51,174 nucleotides of DNA from Clostridiales bacterium (GTDB taxonomy: Bacteria > Bacillota > Clostridia > Christensenellales > Aristaeellaceae): positions 1 through 51,174 of the forward strand of contig JAHZHZ010000017.1 of the NCBI GenBank assembly GCA_019419995.1, read 5' to 3'. Below the pieces are notes generated by a model. The model was not told where the DNA came from. It was given only the letters and a program-made list of their open reading frames with translations, and ran no database searches. Position 1 is the stretch's first letter, and every line of letters starts with the position of its first letter. The translations under genes and the position numbers were made by a program. Positions 15,396 to 23,998 of the stretch are shown here, piece by piece.

Positions 15396-16577
15396 TTACT
15401 GGCGAATCTCCAGCAACTTCTGGCGCAGCTCGCCTTCAATGGCAGCCAGTTCCTTTTCAGCCGCCCGGCGCTTTTCCCTGCCCTGCTGCTGAATGGAGAG
15501 CACCTCGTCCATGGTCTGAATCAGCATCTTATTGGTTTCCTTCAGGGTTTCAATATCAATGATGCCCCGCTCGGATTCACGGGCCGATTCCACGGACGCC
15601 ATGTGCAGCTTCTGTGCATTTTTGCGCAACAGCTCATTCGTCAGGTCCGTCACAGATTTTTGAGCCTCCATGGCCTTCTGAGTATGAGCAATGCCCAGCG
15701 CCATCACCATTTGGCTCTTCCACAAGGGAATGGTGTTCACAATGGACGACTGGATCTTTTCCGCCATGAGCTGATTACTGGACTGGATCATCCGAATCTG
15801 CGGTGCCATTTGAATGGAGATATTGCGAGTCAACTCCAGATCATAGATTTTCTTTTCAAATCGCTCCGCTTTATCGTTCAGATCCTTGGCCGCCTGCGCA
15901 TCCTCCGGCAGGGAGGAGGCACTTGCCTTATCGTAGGCCTCCTTGAGTTCATTGGCCCGGAAGGATTCCAGTCTCTCCTTGCCCGCCGCAATGTACATGG
16001 ACAGTTCCTTAAAATATTTCAGATTTTGTTCATACAGCCGGTCCAGCATGGCAATATCCTTGAGCAGCTGTACCTGATGACCCTCTAATCCCTCGACAAT
16101 TTTATTGACGTTAACTTCCGTATCATCAAATTTTGCCTTCATCCGGGCAAGATCATTGCGCTTGTTTTTAAAAAAGCCAAAGATTCCCTTGGGGCCCTCT
16201 TCCTCCGAATCAAATCCCCTCAGTTCGGTCACCAGGCTGGCAATCTGATCGCCAATTTCATCCAAATCCTTGGTCTTGACATTTTGCAGCGCCGAATCGG
16301 AAAATTGTGAAATGTTCTGCTGGGCCGCAGCGCCGTAGGAAAATACCAAGTTGGAATCAGTAACATCAATTTGCTTGGCAAATTCGTCGATCATTTTCTG
16401 CTCTTCTTCCGAAAACTGCTGCTTGGCAGCGGTATCTTCCTCCACCTGGCGGGCAATAGCCTGAGCTTCTGACAGCGCATCCTCGGCAGCAATTTCCAAC
16501 GCCTCGGCGTCGCTCCCGCTCTGGGCGGCGGTAGCTCCCACAGTGGGGTTCAACGTAAGTTTAATTTCATCGGACAT
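15396..16577 (-). CDS. TelA family protein (toxic anion resistance)
   Basis: A 393-aa cytoplasmic helical protein matching the TelA family. It shows QIDVTDSNLVFSYGAAAQQNISQFSDSALQNVKTKDLDEIGDQI in the first third and SNQLMAEKIQSSIVNTIPLWKSQMVMALGI in the middle, then LLRKNAQKLHMAS and a coiled-coil end. Members are linked to tellurite and other stresses in some bacteria. The ATG follows AGGAGG by 8 nt. It follows XpaC, its usual partner, and precedes LemA. Confidence 0.92.
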   Translation of the reverse strand: MSDEIKLTLNPTVGATAAQSGSDAEALEIAAEDALSEAQAIARQVEEDTAAKQQFSEEEQKMIDEFAKQIDVTDSNLVFSYGAAAQQNISQFSDSALQNVKTKDLDEIGDQIASLVTELRGFDSEEEGPKGIFGFFKNKRNDLARMKAKFDDTEVNVNKIVEGLEGHQVQLLKDIAMLDRLYEQNLKYFKELSMYIAAGKERLESFRANELKEAYDKASASSLPEDAQAAKDLNDKAERFEKKIYDLELTRNISIQMAPQIRMIQSSNQLMAEKIQSSIVNTIPLWKSQMVMALGIAHTQKAMEAQKSVTDLTNELLRKNAQKLHMASVESARESERGIIDIETLKETNKMLIQTMDEVLSIQQQGREKRRAAEKELAAIEGELRQKLLEIRQ

Positions 16578-16612
16578 GTGTATTTACCTCCTGTATTGCA
16601 TCCGTCAAAAAT

Positions 16613-17281
16613 CTATTGCTTCTCTTTTGGGACATTGAAATCATATAAGCTGCCCTTTTCTGTGAGTCCATCACTGGCCATCATGGTTTCCAGCACTTCA
16701 ATATCCGTTTCAATATCCATTGAGCGATCCTTGTACAGATTGTCCAGCTGCTTTTCAAAGGCATCGGCAATCATACCAACACTGTTCTCTACCGAGCGCA
16801 GAGCACGAGCAATATTTTCTCCCCTTCCTGCGCTTTCCTTCATCATCGAATAGGTAGACATGAGCTTATCCGCTGTGGGCAGATAATAGTTCATAAAACG
16901 CCGCACAGAAGCACTCTTGCCAGTATCCCGCTCCAACAGTTTAAAAATTTCCTCTCCCGCCGCCACCATACGATCCAGGTTTCTGGCAATTTCCCCATCC
17001 TCAATAGCGGCATTGGCCTGGCGCAGGCAATCCAGCTGAGCGCGTCCTCGCTCAATGAGTTCATCAATGGTTTTATCTCCTGAATTGGCGGCCTCGCGCA
17101 CCTCCACTTCTCTGCCCTTGAACAGCTTGGACATGCTGAAATAAACTGCCGCTGACAGCACCGCCGTCAAAGACAGAAACCACATGCGTAAAAGCATGAG
17201 AGGAAAGATCAGTCCCATCAACAGCCAGACGGCCGCCGCCGCATAGATGGGAATTGCTGATTTTATCCAGACCTTTTTCAA
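16613..17281 (-). CDS. XpaC family protein (5-bromo-4-chloroindolyl phosphate hydrolysis family)
   Basis: A 222-aa protein with two adjacent N-terminal membrane helices (IPIYAAAAVWLLMGLIFPLML and FLSLTAVLSAAVYFSM), then a cytoplasmic helical region ending in DRSMDIETDIEVLETMMASDGL. This layout and the TelA neighbour identify XpaC. The start is a TTG at 17281 with AGGTGA 6 nt before it; a nearby ATG is out of frame. It is the first gene of the operon, behind a clear promoter. Biochemical function is unknown despite the historical name. Confidence 0.86.
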   Translation of the reverse strand: MKKVWIKSAIPIYAAAAVWLLMGLIFPLMLLRMWFLSLTAVLSAAVYFSMSKLFKGREVEVREAANSGDKTIDELIERGRAQLDCLRQANAAIEDGEIARNLDRMVAAGEEIFKLLERDTGKSASVRRFMNYYLPTADKLMSTYSMMKESAGRGENIARALRSVENSVGMIADAFEKQLDNLYKDRSMDIETDIEVLETMMASDGLTEKGSLYDFNVPKEKQ

Positions 17282-17299
17282 AATTCATCACCTGTTCCT

Positions 17300-17328
17300 A
17301 TTTTAACCAAACCGTCTTCCATCTTCAA
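17300..17328 (-). promoter_or_regulatory. Promoter of the XpaC-TelA-LemA-TPM operon
   Basis: Minus-strand TTGAAG (17323-17328), 17-nt spacer, TAAAAT (17300-17305). Confidence 0.75.
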
Positions 17329-17367
17329 GACTTTGCGTCTCACTTCCCCGATTTGGCGTCTGAAATG

Positions 17368-18135
17368 TCATTCAGCCTCCTCAGGAACAACATATTCCAG
17401 GGATACGGGACAGTGATCGCTGCCCAGAATTTCATTATGAATCTCCGCAGCCCGAATTCTATCCTGAATGCGACTGGAAACTATAAAGTAATCGATGCGC
17501 CAACCCACATTACGTTCCCTGGCCTTCATCCGATAGCTCCACCAGCTGTACTTGACTTCCTCGGGATGCAGGTAGCGAAAGGAGTCTACAAAGCCCGCTT
17601 CCAACAGCTGCGTCATCTTGCCCCGCTCCTGATCGGTAAAGCCCGGGTTCATCCGGTTGGTCTTGGGATTTTTTAAATCGATTTCTTCGTGGGCCACATT
17701 TAAATCCCCACAGAGGATCACCGGCTTTTCCTGATCCAGTTTTTGCAGATAGGCCCGGAAATCATCCTCCCACTGCATGCGGTAGTCCAGCCTTCTGAGT
17801 CCATCCTGAGCGTTGGGGGTATAACAACAGACCAGAAAAAACGAACCCATATCACAGGTAATCGCTCTGCCCTCATGGTCGTGCTCATCGATGCCGATGC
17901 CATATTGCACGGATTGCACAGGCACTCTGGAAAATACAGCCGTTCCCGAATAGCCTTTCCGGTCCGCACAGTAAAAAATTTGCTCGTATCCGGGCAGATC
18001 CACCTGGCACTGTCCCTTCTGCATTTTTATCTCTTGAAGACAGAGCACATCCGGATCAAGAGCGGCAACGCTACCATAGAAATCTTTGCCAATTACTGCC
18101 CTCAGCCCGTTTACATTCCAGGATACCAGCTTCAT
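17368..18135 (-). CDS. xth: Exodeoxyribonuclease III
   Basis: A 255-aa AP endonuclease and 3'-5' exonuclease of base-excision repair. Motifs are SWNVNGLRA, LCLQEIKMQ (catalytic E35), CGDLNVAHEEID and the terminal GSDHCPVSLE. RIDYFIVSS is the usual penultimate block. Length is standard. The ATG at 18135 follows GGAAGGG at a long spacing. It is transcribed from a promoter whose -10 overlaps that of the divergent inositol-monophosphatase-like gene. Confidence 0.96.
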   Translation of the reverse strand: MKLVSWNVNGLRAVIGKDFYGSVAALDPDVLCLQEIKMQKGQCQVDLPGYEQIFYCADRKGYSGTAVFSRVPVQSVQYGIGIDEHDHEGRAITCDMGSFFLVCCYTPNAQDGLRRLDYRMQWEDDFRAYLQKLDQEKPVILCGDLNVAHEEIDLKNPKTNRMNPGFTDQERGKMTQLLEAGFVDSFRYLHPEEVKYSWWSYRMKARERNVGWRIDYFIVSSRIQDRIRAAEIHNEILGSDHCPVSLEYVVPEEAE

Positions 18136-18163
18136 GAAAATTAAACACCCTTCCAGTATATTC

Positions 18164-18201
18164 TATGCTATAATTATACCATAGGTTGCCAATACTGCCA
18201 A
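18164..18201. promoter_or_regulatory. Overlapping divergent promoters of xth and the IMPase-like gene
   Basis: Minus strand: TTGGCA (18196-18201), 17-nt spacer, TATAAT (18173-18178) with upstream TGG. Plus strand: an extended -10 TGC-TATAAT (18169-18174). The two -10 elements overlap by two bases inside a 20-bp near-palindrome TATGCTATAATTATACCATA (18164-18183), so the two genes cannot be initiated at the same moment. Confidence 0.8.
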
Positions 18202-18225
18202 CTATCAGATTGGGGAGGAACGACT

Positions 18226-19029
18226 ATGGATCTGCATCAAAAACTAGAGTCCGCCCAAGCGGCGGCCCGGGCCGCGGGCGAGATGCTCTTGGCTCACCCC
18301 CACACGCCCGCCCGTCACAAGGCGGAGAATGACTTCGTGACAGAGATGGATTTAAAGAGTGAACAGCTCATTCGTGGAATCCTGCTGGGCGACTATCCCG
18401 AGGATGGCTTTTACGGCGAAGAGGAAGGCGGCAGTACCAGCGCCCAGGGCCGCTGGATTGTGGATCCCATCGACGGAACTTCCAACTTCTTTAAGGGTGA
18501 ACTGCTCTACACCATCTCCATCGCTTACGAATGGAACCATGAATTGGTGCTCGGGTGCGTTTTTTGTCCACCCACCAATGAAATGTGGACAGCCATACGT
18601 GGGGAAGGCGCCCGCTACAACGGCGAACTGATTCAGGTATCCGGCGAATCCGTGCCCCGCAACTCCTTTTTGCACATGTCCTTCTGCCACAGGGATCTCT
18701 GGGCCAACGAATACGTATTGGGAATCCTGGGAAAAATCACCCACTCTTACAGCGACCTGCGCCGCACCGGCTCCGCAGCCTATGATCTGTGCTGCGTGGC
18801 CATGGGGCGGTGTGAAGGCTTCTTTGAACTGAACCTGCACATCTACGACATCGCCGCAGGCATGGTGATTCTTACGGAGGCCGGCGGAAAAGCGGAAGGC
18901 TGGCGAGAGGGCGAGGATGTTCGGGCCACAGGCAATATTCTCTCCACTAACGGCCATATCCATGAGCATCTGCGCTCTATTTTGCTTTCGGGCGATGTTT
19001 CCCTGCTTGACAAGCAGAAAGTGCTGTGA
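18226..19029 (+). CDS. Inositol monophosphatase family protein
   Basis: A 267-aa metal-dependent sugar/inositol phosphatase. The metal-binding motifs are GEEEGG near residue 65, WIVDPIDGTSNF near 79, and the C-terminal YDIAAGMVILTEAGG. The ATG follows GGGGAGG. Family members hydrolyse inositol-1-phosphate or related phosphates such as fructose-1,6-bisphosphate or PAP; the exact substrate cannot be read here. The 3' end of the gene contains the promoter for the downstream T-box and cysS. Confidence 0.92.
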   Translation: MDLHQKLESAQAAARAAGEMLLAHPHTPARHKAENDFVTEMDLKSEQLIRGILLGDYPEDGFYGEEEGGSTSAQGRWIVDPIDGTSNFFKGELLYTISIAYEWNHELVLGCVFCPPTNEMWTAIRGEGARYNGELIQVSGESVPRNSFLHMSFCHRDLWANEYVLGILGKITHSYSDLRRTGSAAYDLCCVAMGRCEGFFELNLHIYDIAAGMVILTEAGGKAEGWREGEDVRATGNILSTNGHIHEHLRSILLSGDVSLLDKQKVL

Positions 19030-19035
19030 TACAAT
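19007..19035 (+). promoter_or_regulatory. cysS promoter inside the end of the upstream gene
   Basis: Consensus TTGACA (19007-19012), 17-nt spacer, TACAAT (19030-19035). The -35 and spacer lie within the last codons of the IMPase-like gene. Confidence 0.88.
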
Positions 19036-19041
19036 CGGTTT

Positions 19042-19245
19042 GCTGAGATTGGGAATAGTAAGCCACATTCCACCCAAGAGAGCGTTCGCCACCGGCTGAA
19101 AGCGGGCGCGGTAGGGATTTGGCCGAATGTGCGCCCAGGAGCATTTCTCCGTAACGGAGGACGGATTCGGCCCGTTAACGCCGTCAAAAGTATTTTGCAG
19201 AGTGGAACCGCGGCCACGCCTCTGTTGGGGCGTGGTCGCTTTTGT
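19042..19245 (+). promoter_or_regulatory. T-box riboswitch (cysteine) controlling cysS
   Basis: The conserved T-box AGAGTGGAACCGCGG lies at about 19199-19213, followed by a terminator stem GCGGCCACGCC / GGGCGTGGTCGC (19210-19239) and TTTT. Upstream is a long stem I with AGAGAG and GAA-TGT-G; the TGT at 19128-19130 aligns with the specifier position of the leuS T-box in this window and is a Cys codon. Uncharged tRNA-Cys should stabilise the antiterminator and allow cysS transcription. Confidence 0.92.
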
Positions 19246-19274
19246 TCTATGGGATCGAATTTGGAGGTGCAACA

Positions 19275-20690
19275 ATGAAGACCATGTACGTATACAATAC
19301 CCTGAGCCGCAAGAAAGAGCCGCTGGTGCCCGTACACGAGGGCAAAGTGGGCATTTATGCCTGTGGCCCCACGGTCTACAATTTTTTCCATATTGGCAAT
19401 GCGCGCCCATTCGTCATCTTCGACACGTTGCGCCGCTTTCTGACGCATCTGGGCTACGACGTAACTTTTGTACAGAACTTCACCGACATTGACGATAAGA
19501 TGATTCGCCGTGCCAACGAAGAGGGTACCACTGTGGAAGCCATCGCCGATAAGTACATTGAAGAATACTTTAAGGATGCCTCTGCGCTGGGCGTAAAACC
19601 AGCTGATGTTCACCCCCGGGCTACCAAGCACATCGGCGAGATCATCCGCCTGATCAAGCAGCTGGAGCAAAAGGGACTGGCCTACACCGCCGGTGAAGGC
19701 GACGTATATTTTGACACCCAAGCCTGGCGAGCCAATTATGGCAAACTGATCGGCCAGAACCTGGACGATTTAGAATCGGGCGCACGCATCGAAGTGGGCG
19801 ATATTAAGCGTCATCCCATGGATTTTGCCCTCTGGAAAGGACAGAAGCCTGGAGAGCCCGCCTGGAAGAGTCCCTGGGGAATGGGCCGTCCCGGCTGGCA
19901 CATCGAATGCTCTGCCATGAGCATGAAATATCTGGGCGAAACCTTTGACATTCACTGCGGCGGCGTAGATCTGATCTTCCCCCACCACGAAAATGAAATT
20001 GCTCAGTCCGAAGGCGCCACGGGCAAGCCCTTTGCCAAATACTGGATGCACAACGGCCACATCAATGTGGATAACAAGAAGATGTCCAAATCTGCCGGCA
20101 ACTTCTTCACCGTGCGAGACATTGCCAAGGAATATGATCTAGAAGCTGTGCGCATGTTCCTGCTTTCCGCCCAATACCGCAGCCCCATCAATTTCTCCAG
20201 GGATCTGGTGCTGGCTTCCAAGAATTCGCTGGATCGGATGTACACTGCCCGGAACAACGCCCTGTTCCTTCTGCAGAGCGCCCCAGATCGGGAAATGACG
20301 CCGGAAGAAACCGCTTTCCTTGATCGGGCCCGGAAGGCTGTGGAGAGGTTTGACGATGCCATGTGCGATGATCTGAACACAGCAGACGCTCTGGGCGTCA
20401 TCTTTGAATATGTGCGCGATATGAATACACAGTTTGCCGGTGCCAACGCCCCCTGCAAGGCTGTGCTGGAAGAAGGACTCAAGCAGTTAGGCGTGATGAC
20501 GGATGTGCTCGGCCTGCTTTCAAAGGAATATGACTCCACACCCGAAGATATCAAGGCTCTGGTTCAGGCGCGGACAGATGCCAAGAAAGCCAAAAACTTT
20601 GCCGAGGCCGACCGGATTCGTGCCGAAGTACTGGAAAAGGGCTATATCATTGAAGATACACCCAAAGGGCCCAAAGTACGCAAGGTATAA
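19275..20690 (+). CDS. cysS: Cysteinyl-tRNA synthetase
   Basis: A 471-aa class I synthetase that charges tRNA-Cys. The zinc/HIGH region is GIYACGPTVYNFFHIGNARPF and the KMSKS loop is DNKKMSKSAGNF. Zinc-site residues include the WHIECSAMS cysteine and FPHHENEIAQSE. Length is normal. The ATG at 19275 has GGAGG 7 nt upstream. It is controlled by the T-box directly upstream and closed by a perfect terminator, so it is monocistronic. Confidence 0.97.
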   Translation: MKTMYVYNTLSRKKEPLVPVHEGKVGIYACGPTVYNFFHIGNARPFVIFDTLRRFLTHLGYDVTFVQNFTDIDDKMIRRANEEGTTVEAIADKYIEEYFKDASALGVKPADVHPRATKHIGEIIRLIKQLEQKGLAYTAGEGDVYFDTQAWRANYGKLIGQNLDDLESGARIEVGDIKRHPMDFALWKGQKPGEPAWKSPWGMGRPGWHIECSAMSMKYLGETFDIHCGGVDLIFPHHENEIAQSEGATGKPFAKYWMHNGHINVDNKKMSKSAGNFFTVRDIAKEYDLEAVRMFLLSAQYRSPINFSRDLVLASKNSLDRMYTARNNALFLLQSAPDREMTPEETAFLDRARKAVERFDDAMCDDLNTADALGVIFEYVRDMNTQFAGANAPCKAVLEEGLKQLGVMTDVLGLLSKEYDSTPEDIKALVQARTDAKKAKNFAEADRIRAEVLEKGYIIEDTPKGPKVRKV

Positions 20691-20708
20691 CTCAAAAGAA
20701 CAAGAGCA

Positions 20709-20746
20709 AGGCCGAACGCAATTTTCAATTGCGTTCGGCCTGTTTT
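20709..20746 (+). terminator. cysS terminator
   Basis: Perfect 15-bp stem AGGCCGAACGCAATT / AATTGCGTTCGGCCT (20709-20723 / 20727-20741) with a 3-nt loop, then TGTTTTCT. It may also stop the converging gene. Confidence 0.93.
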
Positions 20747-20790
20747 CTGCTTCAGTTCCAAGCAAATCAGGTTGAGCGATCACATCTGCA

Positions 20791-21456
20791 TTAGACTCGC
20801 AACAATACCCAGAGCATGGGCCTGACTCCTCCATCAGAATAATTGACATGAATTCCAATATCATAAATAGAACCGTCCCTGTAGACAGCCACTGCGCTGC
20901 GCAGGTTACAGCCAGGTGTGCGCAGCCACCACCAGCCGTCGCCGGTTCGTTCCTCCTCTGAAGGAAGATAGCGTGCAATTTCCTCCATATCGGGAATGAA
21001 TACCCGATCCACCGTATTTTTTCCACCGTTGGTAAAAAATCTGGGGCTTCTTAAATTGCGAACGACTCCCGATAGAATGAGGGCCTTTTCCTGAGTTGAA
21101 AACCATTCGGAGAGAAATTCACCGTTCAACCAAGCCCGTAGCGTGCAGTCGCTCCAAGACGTATCATCCATCTGATCGTGATACGCACGACTGCATACCG
21201 CTCTTTCCGCGAACAACAGGCGCATGCGCCCCCGTTCATCCACTACGCGCCAACGGATATTCCTGCCAAAGTCCACTGTCTTTCCCACGGCAAACTTTCT
21301 CAACGTTTCGCACTTCCGCACAAAAGCCGGCGCGTCGGCATAGTCGCCCAGCTCTTTAAACAGCTCTTCCGCTTCAAGAACATCCTTTTCATTAGCGCGA
21401 TGATCGTAACGATTTTTCGCTTGCCGATACAGTGCCTCCAAGCCTTCCCCATTCAT
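20791..21456 (-). CDS. DUF6273 domain protein
   Basis: A 221-aa protein. The N-terminal 60 residues are a TPR-like helical stretch (DVLEAEELFKELGDYADAPAFVRKC). The remainder is a DUF6273 domain: FGRNIRWRVVDERG, TLRAWLNGEFLSEWFS, DGWWWLRTPG and the terminal YSDGGVRPMLWVLL. These domains are frequent in Clostridia, often in many copies, with unknown function. The ATG at 21456 has GGAG 8 nt before it; the ATG three codons earlier is too close. No signal peptide is present. Confidence 0.83.
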   Translation of the reverse strand: MNGEGLEALYRQAKNRYDHRANEKDVLEAEELFKELGDYADAPAFVRKCETLRKFAVGKTVDFGRNIRWRVVDERGRMRLLFAERAVCSRAYHDQMDDTSWSDCTLRAWLNGEFLSEWFSTQEKALILSGVVRNLRSPRFFTNGGKNTVDRVFIPDMEEIARYLPSEEERTGDGWWWLRTPGCNLRSAVAVYRDGSIYDIGIHVNYSDGGVRPMLWVLLRV

Positions 21457-21489
21457 GCCATTCACTCCCGCTGTCTTTTCAATGGTTTC

Positions 21490-21519
21490 AGTATAGCATT
21501 CTCATTGAAAAGGAATCAA
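21490..21519 (-). promoter_or_regulatory. Promoter of the DUF6273 gene
   Basis: Minus-strand TTGATT (21514-21519), 18-nt spacer, TATACT (21490-21495) preceded by TGC (extended -10). Confidence 0.75.
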
Positions 21520-21608
21520 GCGTCCAGTCAGACCCGTTTTTTCATGCTCGCTAGCAATTTTATTGATATCAGCACACAACCGTTCCCTATCCCAATCTTC
21601 CTCGTGGA

Positions 21609-21637
21609 TTGAAAACGATGGGTCACAATGATATAAT
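21609..21637 (+). promoter_or_regulatory. Promoter of the LysR-family gene
   Basis: TTGAAA (21609-21614), 17-nt spacer, TATAAT (21632-21637). Confidence 0.86.
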
Positions 21638-21661
21638 ATTTAAAAAAACAAAGGCGGAACT

Positions 21662-22609
21662 ATGCTCATGACACTGCAAAACATGCGCTACATTGTGGAA
21701 ATCGCCCATTGCCGCTCTTTTTCCAAGGCGGCCCAATCGCTGTATATGACGCAGTCTGCATTGTCAGCCGCCGTTCGTGAAACCGAGGATGAACTGGGCA
21801 TCCAGATCTTTCATCGTACAAACCGGGGCGTAACGCTGACTGCTGACGGCGAAGATTGCGTCCGCCACTGTAGAGAAATCATTGAACGATCCGACTATCT
21901 GATCACGCGCTATCAAAGCCGCAATTCAGTGCCCACCTACTTCTCCGTATCCGCGCAGCATCTCCCATTTGCCGTTCGTGCCTTTGACGAACTGATGGAG
22001 AGCCTGCCGGATGATCACTTTGACGTGGCTTTTCGTGAAGTGGAAACAAACCGCATCTTCCATGATGTCAGCACCGGCCGGAGCGAACTGGGTATCGCCG
22101 CCTTTTTGCCGGAACAACTGGCTCTGATTCACAAGGCTCTCTACATTCACGATCTTAAATTTACGGAATTGGCCCGACTGGGCGTCTACGTATTCATGCG
22201 CAAGCGCCATCCTCTGGCCAATCGCAGTACTGTTTCCCTCAGTGATCTTTCCAGCTATCCCTTTGTAACCTACGATCAGCAAAAAGCCCCGAGCTACTAT
22301 TCAGAAGAATGTGTCTTTTTTAAAGACTTGAAAAAAAACGTTCACGTTTCAGATCGAGCCACAAAGATGTCCATTCTCAGAAGTACAAATGCATTCAGCA
22401 TAGGTGCAGACCTACCCAATTTTAACCTAGACATATACTTTAAGCGTCGCAACACAGAGCTGATTGCGCTGCCCTTCAGTGATCAGTCTCAACAATTTCG
22501 CGTGGGTTACCTGATGAAAAACGGACGTGTGCCCGGCAAAATCGCTGAAAAATACCTCGATCTTCTCTCTAGGCACATTGAACAGTTAAAATTGCCGGAA
22601 CGACAGTGA
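21662..22609 (+). CDS. LysR family transcriptional regulator
   Basis: A 315-aa regulator. The N-terminal winged helix reads MRYIVEIAHCRSFSKAAQSLYMTQ and LSAAVRETEDELGIQIFHRTNRGVTLTADG. The C-terminal co-inducer domain follows. It starts at ATG 21662 after AAAGGCGGA; an ATG two codons later is also possible. It diverges from the DUF6273 gene, the natural candidate target, though no metabolic gene nearby hints at its effector. It converges with the L,D-transpeptidase gene and is closed by a strong terminator. Confidence 0.92.
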   Translation: MLMTLQNMRYIVEIAHCRSFSKAAQSLYMTQSALSAAVRETEDELGIQIFHRTNRGVTLTADGEDCVRHCREIIERSDYLITRYQSRNSVPTYFSVSAQHLPFAVRAFDELMESLPDDHFDVAFREVETNRIFHDVSTGRSELGIAAFLPEQLALIHKALYIHDLKFTELARLGVYVFMRKRHPLANRSTVSLSDLSSYPFVTYDQQKAPSYYSEECVFFKDLKKNVHVSDRATKMSILRSTNAFSIGADLPNFNLDIYFKRRNTELIALPFSDQSQQFRVGYLMKNGRVPGKIAEKYLDLLSRHIEQLKLPERQ

Positions 22610-22685
22610 CTCCTTTCATTTTCTGGGCGAGAATTCCTCAATTATCCATATCCTGATTCAAATCCAACTGGCATCCATGTACTCA

Positions 22686-22735
22686 AAGGAGCCCGCCTCT
22701 CAATGTTGAAAGACGGGCTCCTTTTTCTTTTTTTG
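22686..22735. terminator. Terminator between converging LysR and L,D-transpeptidase genes
   Basis: Stem AAGGAGCCCG / CGGGCTCCTT (22686-22695 / 22714-22723) followed by two T runs on the plus strand. Confidence 0.92.
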
Positions 22736-22743
22736 CGCACCTA

Positions 22744-23853
22744 TTATCGAATGACAATTTTTGCCCCGGGCTTCGCCCAGCGAATTACCTGCTTCATGAC
22801 AGCTTCAGGTATGGCGATACACCCTGCCGTAGACTTTTTACTGCCCAGGCAATGCAGGAAAATGCAGCTGCCCTTTCCTTCCTCGCCATCCTTGTTGTAA
22901 TCGATAAACATGCAATAATTATATACACCCTTATAATCGATCAGATATTCATCACTGGAAGTACATTTGCGATCTGTCTGGCGCATATCCACCATTTGAT
23001 TGTAATACGGCGATCCGGAACTTCCACACCAGTAATGATATTTCGTCACCTGCGTGTACGGCTGGCTAGCGCCAGGATCTGCTTTAATACCAAAAGGTTG
23101 GGTGAGATTGAAGGTACCCGTGGGCGTCTTCTTATCTCCCTCCCGCGTCTTTCCAATGCCGTTGCTACCCAGATACGCAGTACAGGAATAGACTTCCTTC
23201 CAAAGTCCCGACTGCTTTTCATGAATGCTGAGTCTCGCTTTACTGCCGCTTTCATAGTCCACCAACACAATCTGATTGGCGCTATCCGCGCAGTCAAGCT
23301 CCGCTGCCGCACTCTGCTCCGGCAGGGGTTGGGAATCGCCATCGCCGTTTCCCGTCACCGTCAATGAAATCAACATCGTCTGACTGCCATAACGCACCCC
23401 GATCAGAGTCTTTCCTTCTGCCTTGGCCGTAACTAGGCCCCGCTTTCCCACAGAAGCAATCTTCTTATTCTGCACGGCGTACTTCTCCAGCGTACCATTG
23501 GGAAGTTGACCACTCTCTCCCACCTTCAGTTCTACCGATTTGGGAAGCACTACCACGCCGCAGCGGGCTTTAGCTCCGCCCCCGGAGACGGTAATGATCG
23601 TTCTGCCAGGTGCCTTGGCCTGAATGACCCCCTGGGAAACCTGCGCTACGCTTTCGTCCGAGGAGCTCCAGCTCAAATCCTTCGCCTTGACTCCGCTGAG
23701 CCTTGGCTTAAGGGTCACACTGTCTCCCTCGTACATAAATCCCAGCTTTCCACCCAGTCGAATCTGCGCCTTTGCCGCCATCGCGGGTATAGCTGTCGCG
23801 CTCAATGCGATCACCATTATTGCAGCCAAAATCCGAAACCATTTTCTGCTCAT
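22744..23853 (-). CDS. L,D-transpeptidase (YkuD) with two Big2-like domains
   Basis: A 369-aa exported cell-wall enzyme. The signal peptide ends in ATAIPAMAAKA. Two Ig-like bacterial (Big2) modules follow, seen in LSWSSSDESVAQVSQGVIQAKAPGRTIITV and KIASVGKRGLVTAKAEGKTLIGV. The C-terminal YkuD domain has GTFNL, IFLHCLGSKKSTAGCIAIPE (catalytic Cys in the TAGC block) and the end PGAKIVIR. It forms 3-3 peptide cross-links or attaches proteins to peptidoglycan. The ATG follows AGAGGG. The upstream 100 nt is very AT-rich with no confident promoter. Confidence 0.92.
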   Translation of the reverse strand: MSRKWFRILAAIMVIALSATAIPAMAAKAQIRLGGKLGFMYEGDSVTLKPRLSGVKAKDLSWSSSDESVAQVSQGVIQAKAPGRTIITVSGGGAKARCGVVVLPKSVELKVGESGQLPNGTLEKYAVQNKKIASVGKRGLVTAKAEGKTLIGVRYGSQTMLISLTVTGNGDGDSQPLPEQSAAAELDCADSANQIVLVDYESGSKARLSIHEKQSGLWKEVYSCTAYLGSNGIGKTREGDKKTPTGTFNLTQPFGIKADPGASQPYTQVTKYHYWCGSSGSPYYNQMVDMRQTDRKCTSSDEYLIDYKGVYNYCMFIDYNKDGEEGKGSCIFLHCLGSKKSTAGCIAIPEAVMKQVIRWAKPGAKIVIR

Positions 23854-23953
23854 AAAATGTACCCTCTCATTTAATATCCATATATTACAATATTATCAAA
23901 TAAATATGTCATTAATGTTTCTTATTGAGTGACATTTTATGACTTTCCATTAT

Positions 23954-23983
23954 AAAGCGACACATGGGATCATGTGTCGCTTT
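23954..23983 (-). terminator. Terminator of the McrB-like/DUF2357 operon
   Basis: Perfect 13-bp stem AAAGCGACACATG / CATGTGTCGCTTT (23954-23966 / 23971-23983) with a 4-nt loop, 16 nt past the stop codon; the following minus-strand bases are A/T-rich. Confidence 0.85.
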
Positions 23984-23998
23984 GCAATATAAAGTTTG

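Noticed and set aside
18352..19410. 352-codon minus-strand frame across the IMPase-like gene and T-box
   Set aside because: It runs through a riboswitch and a terminator and has no family motif.
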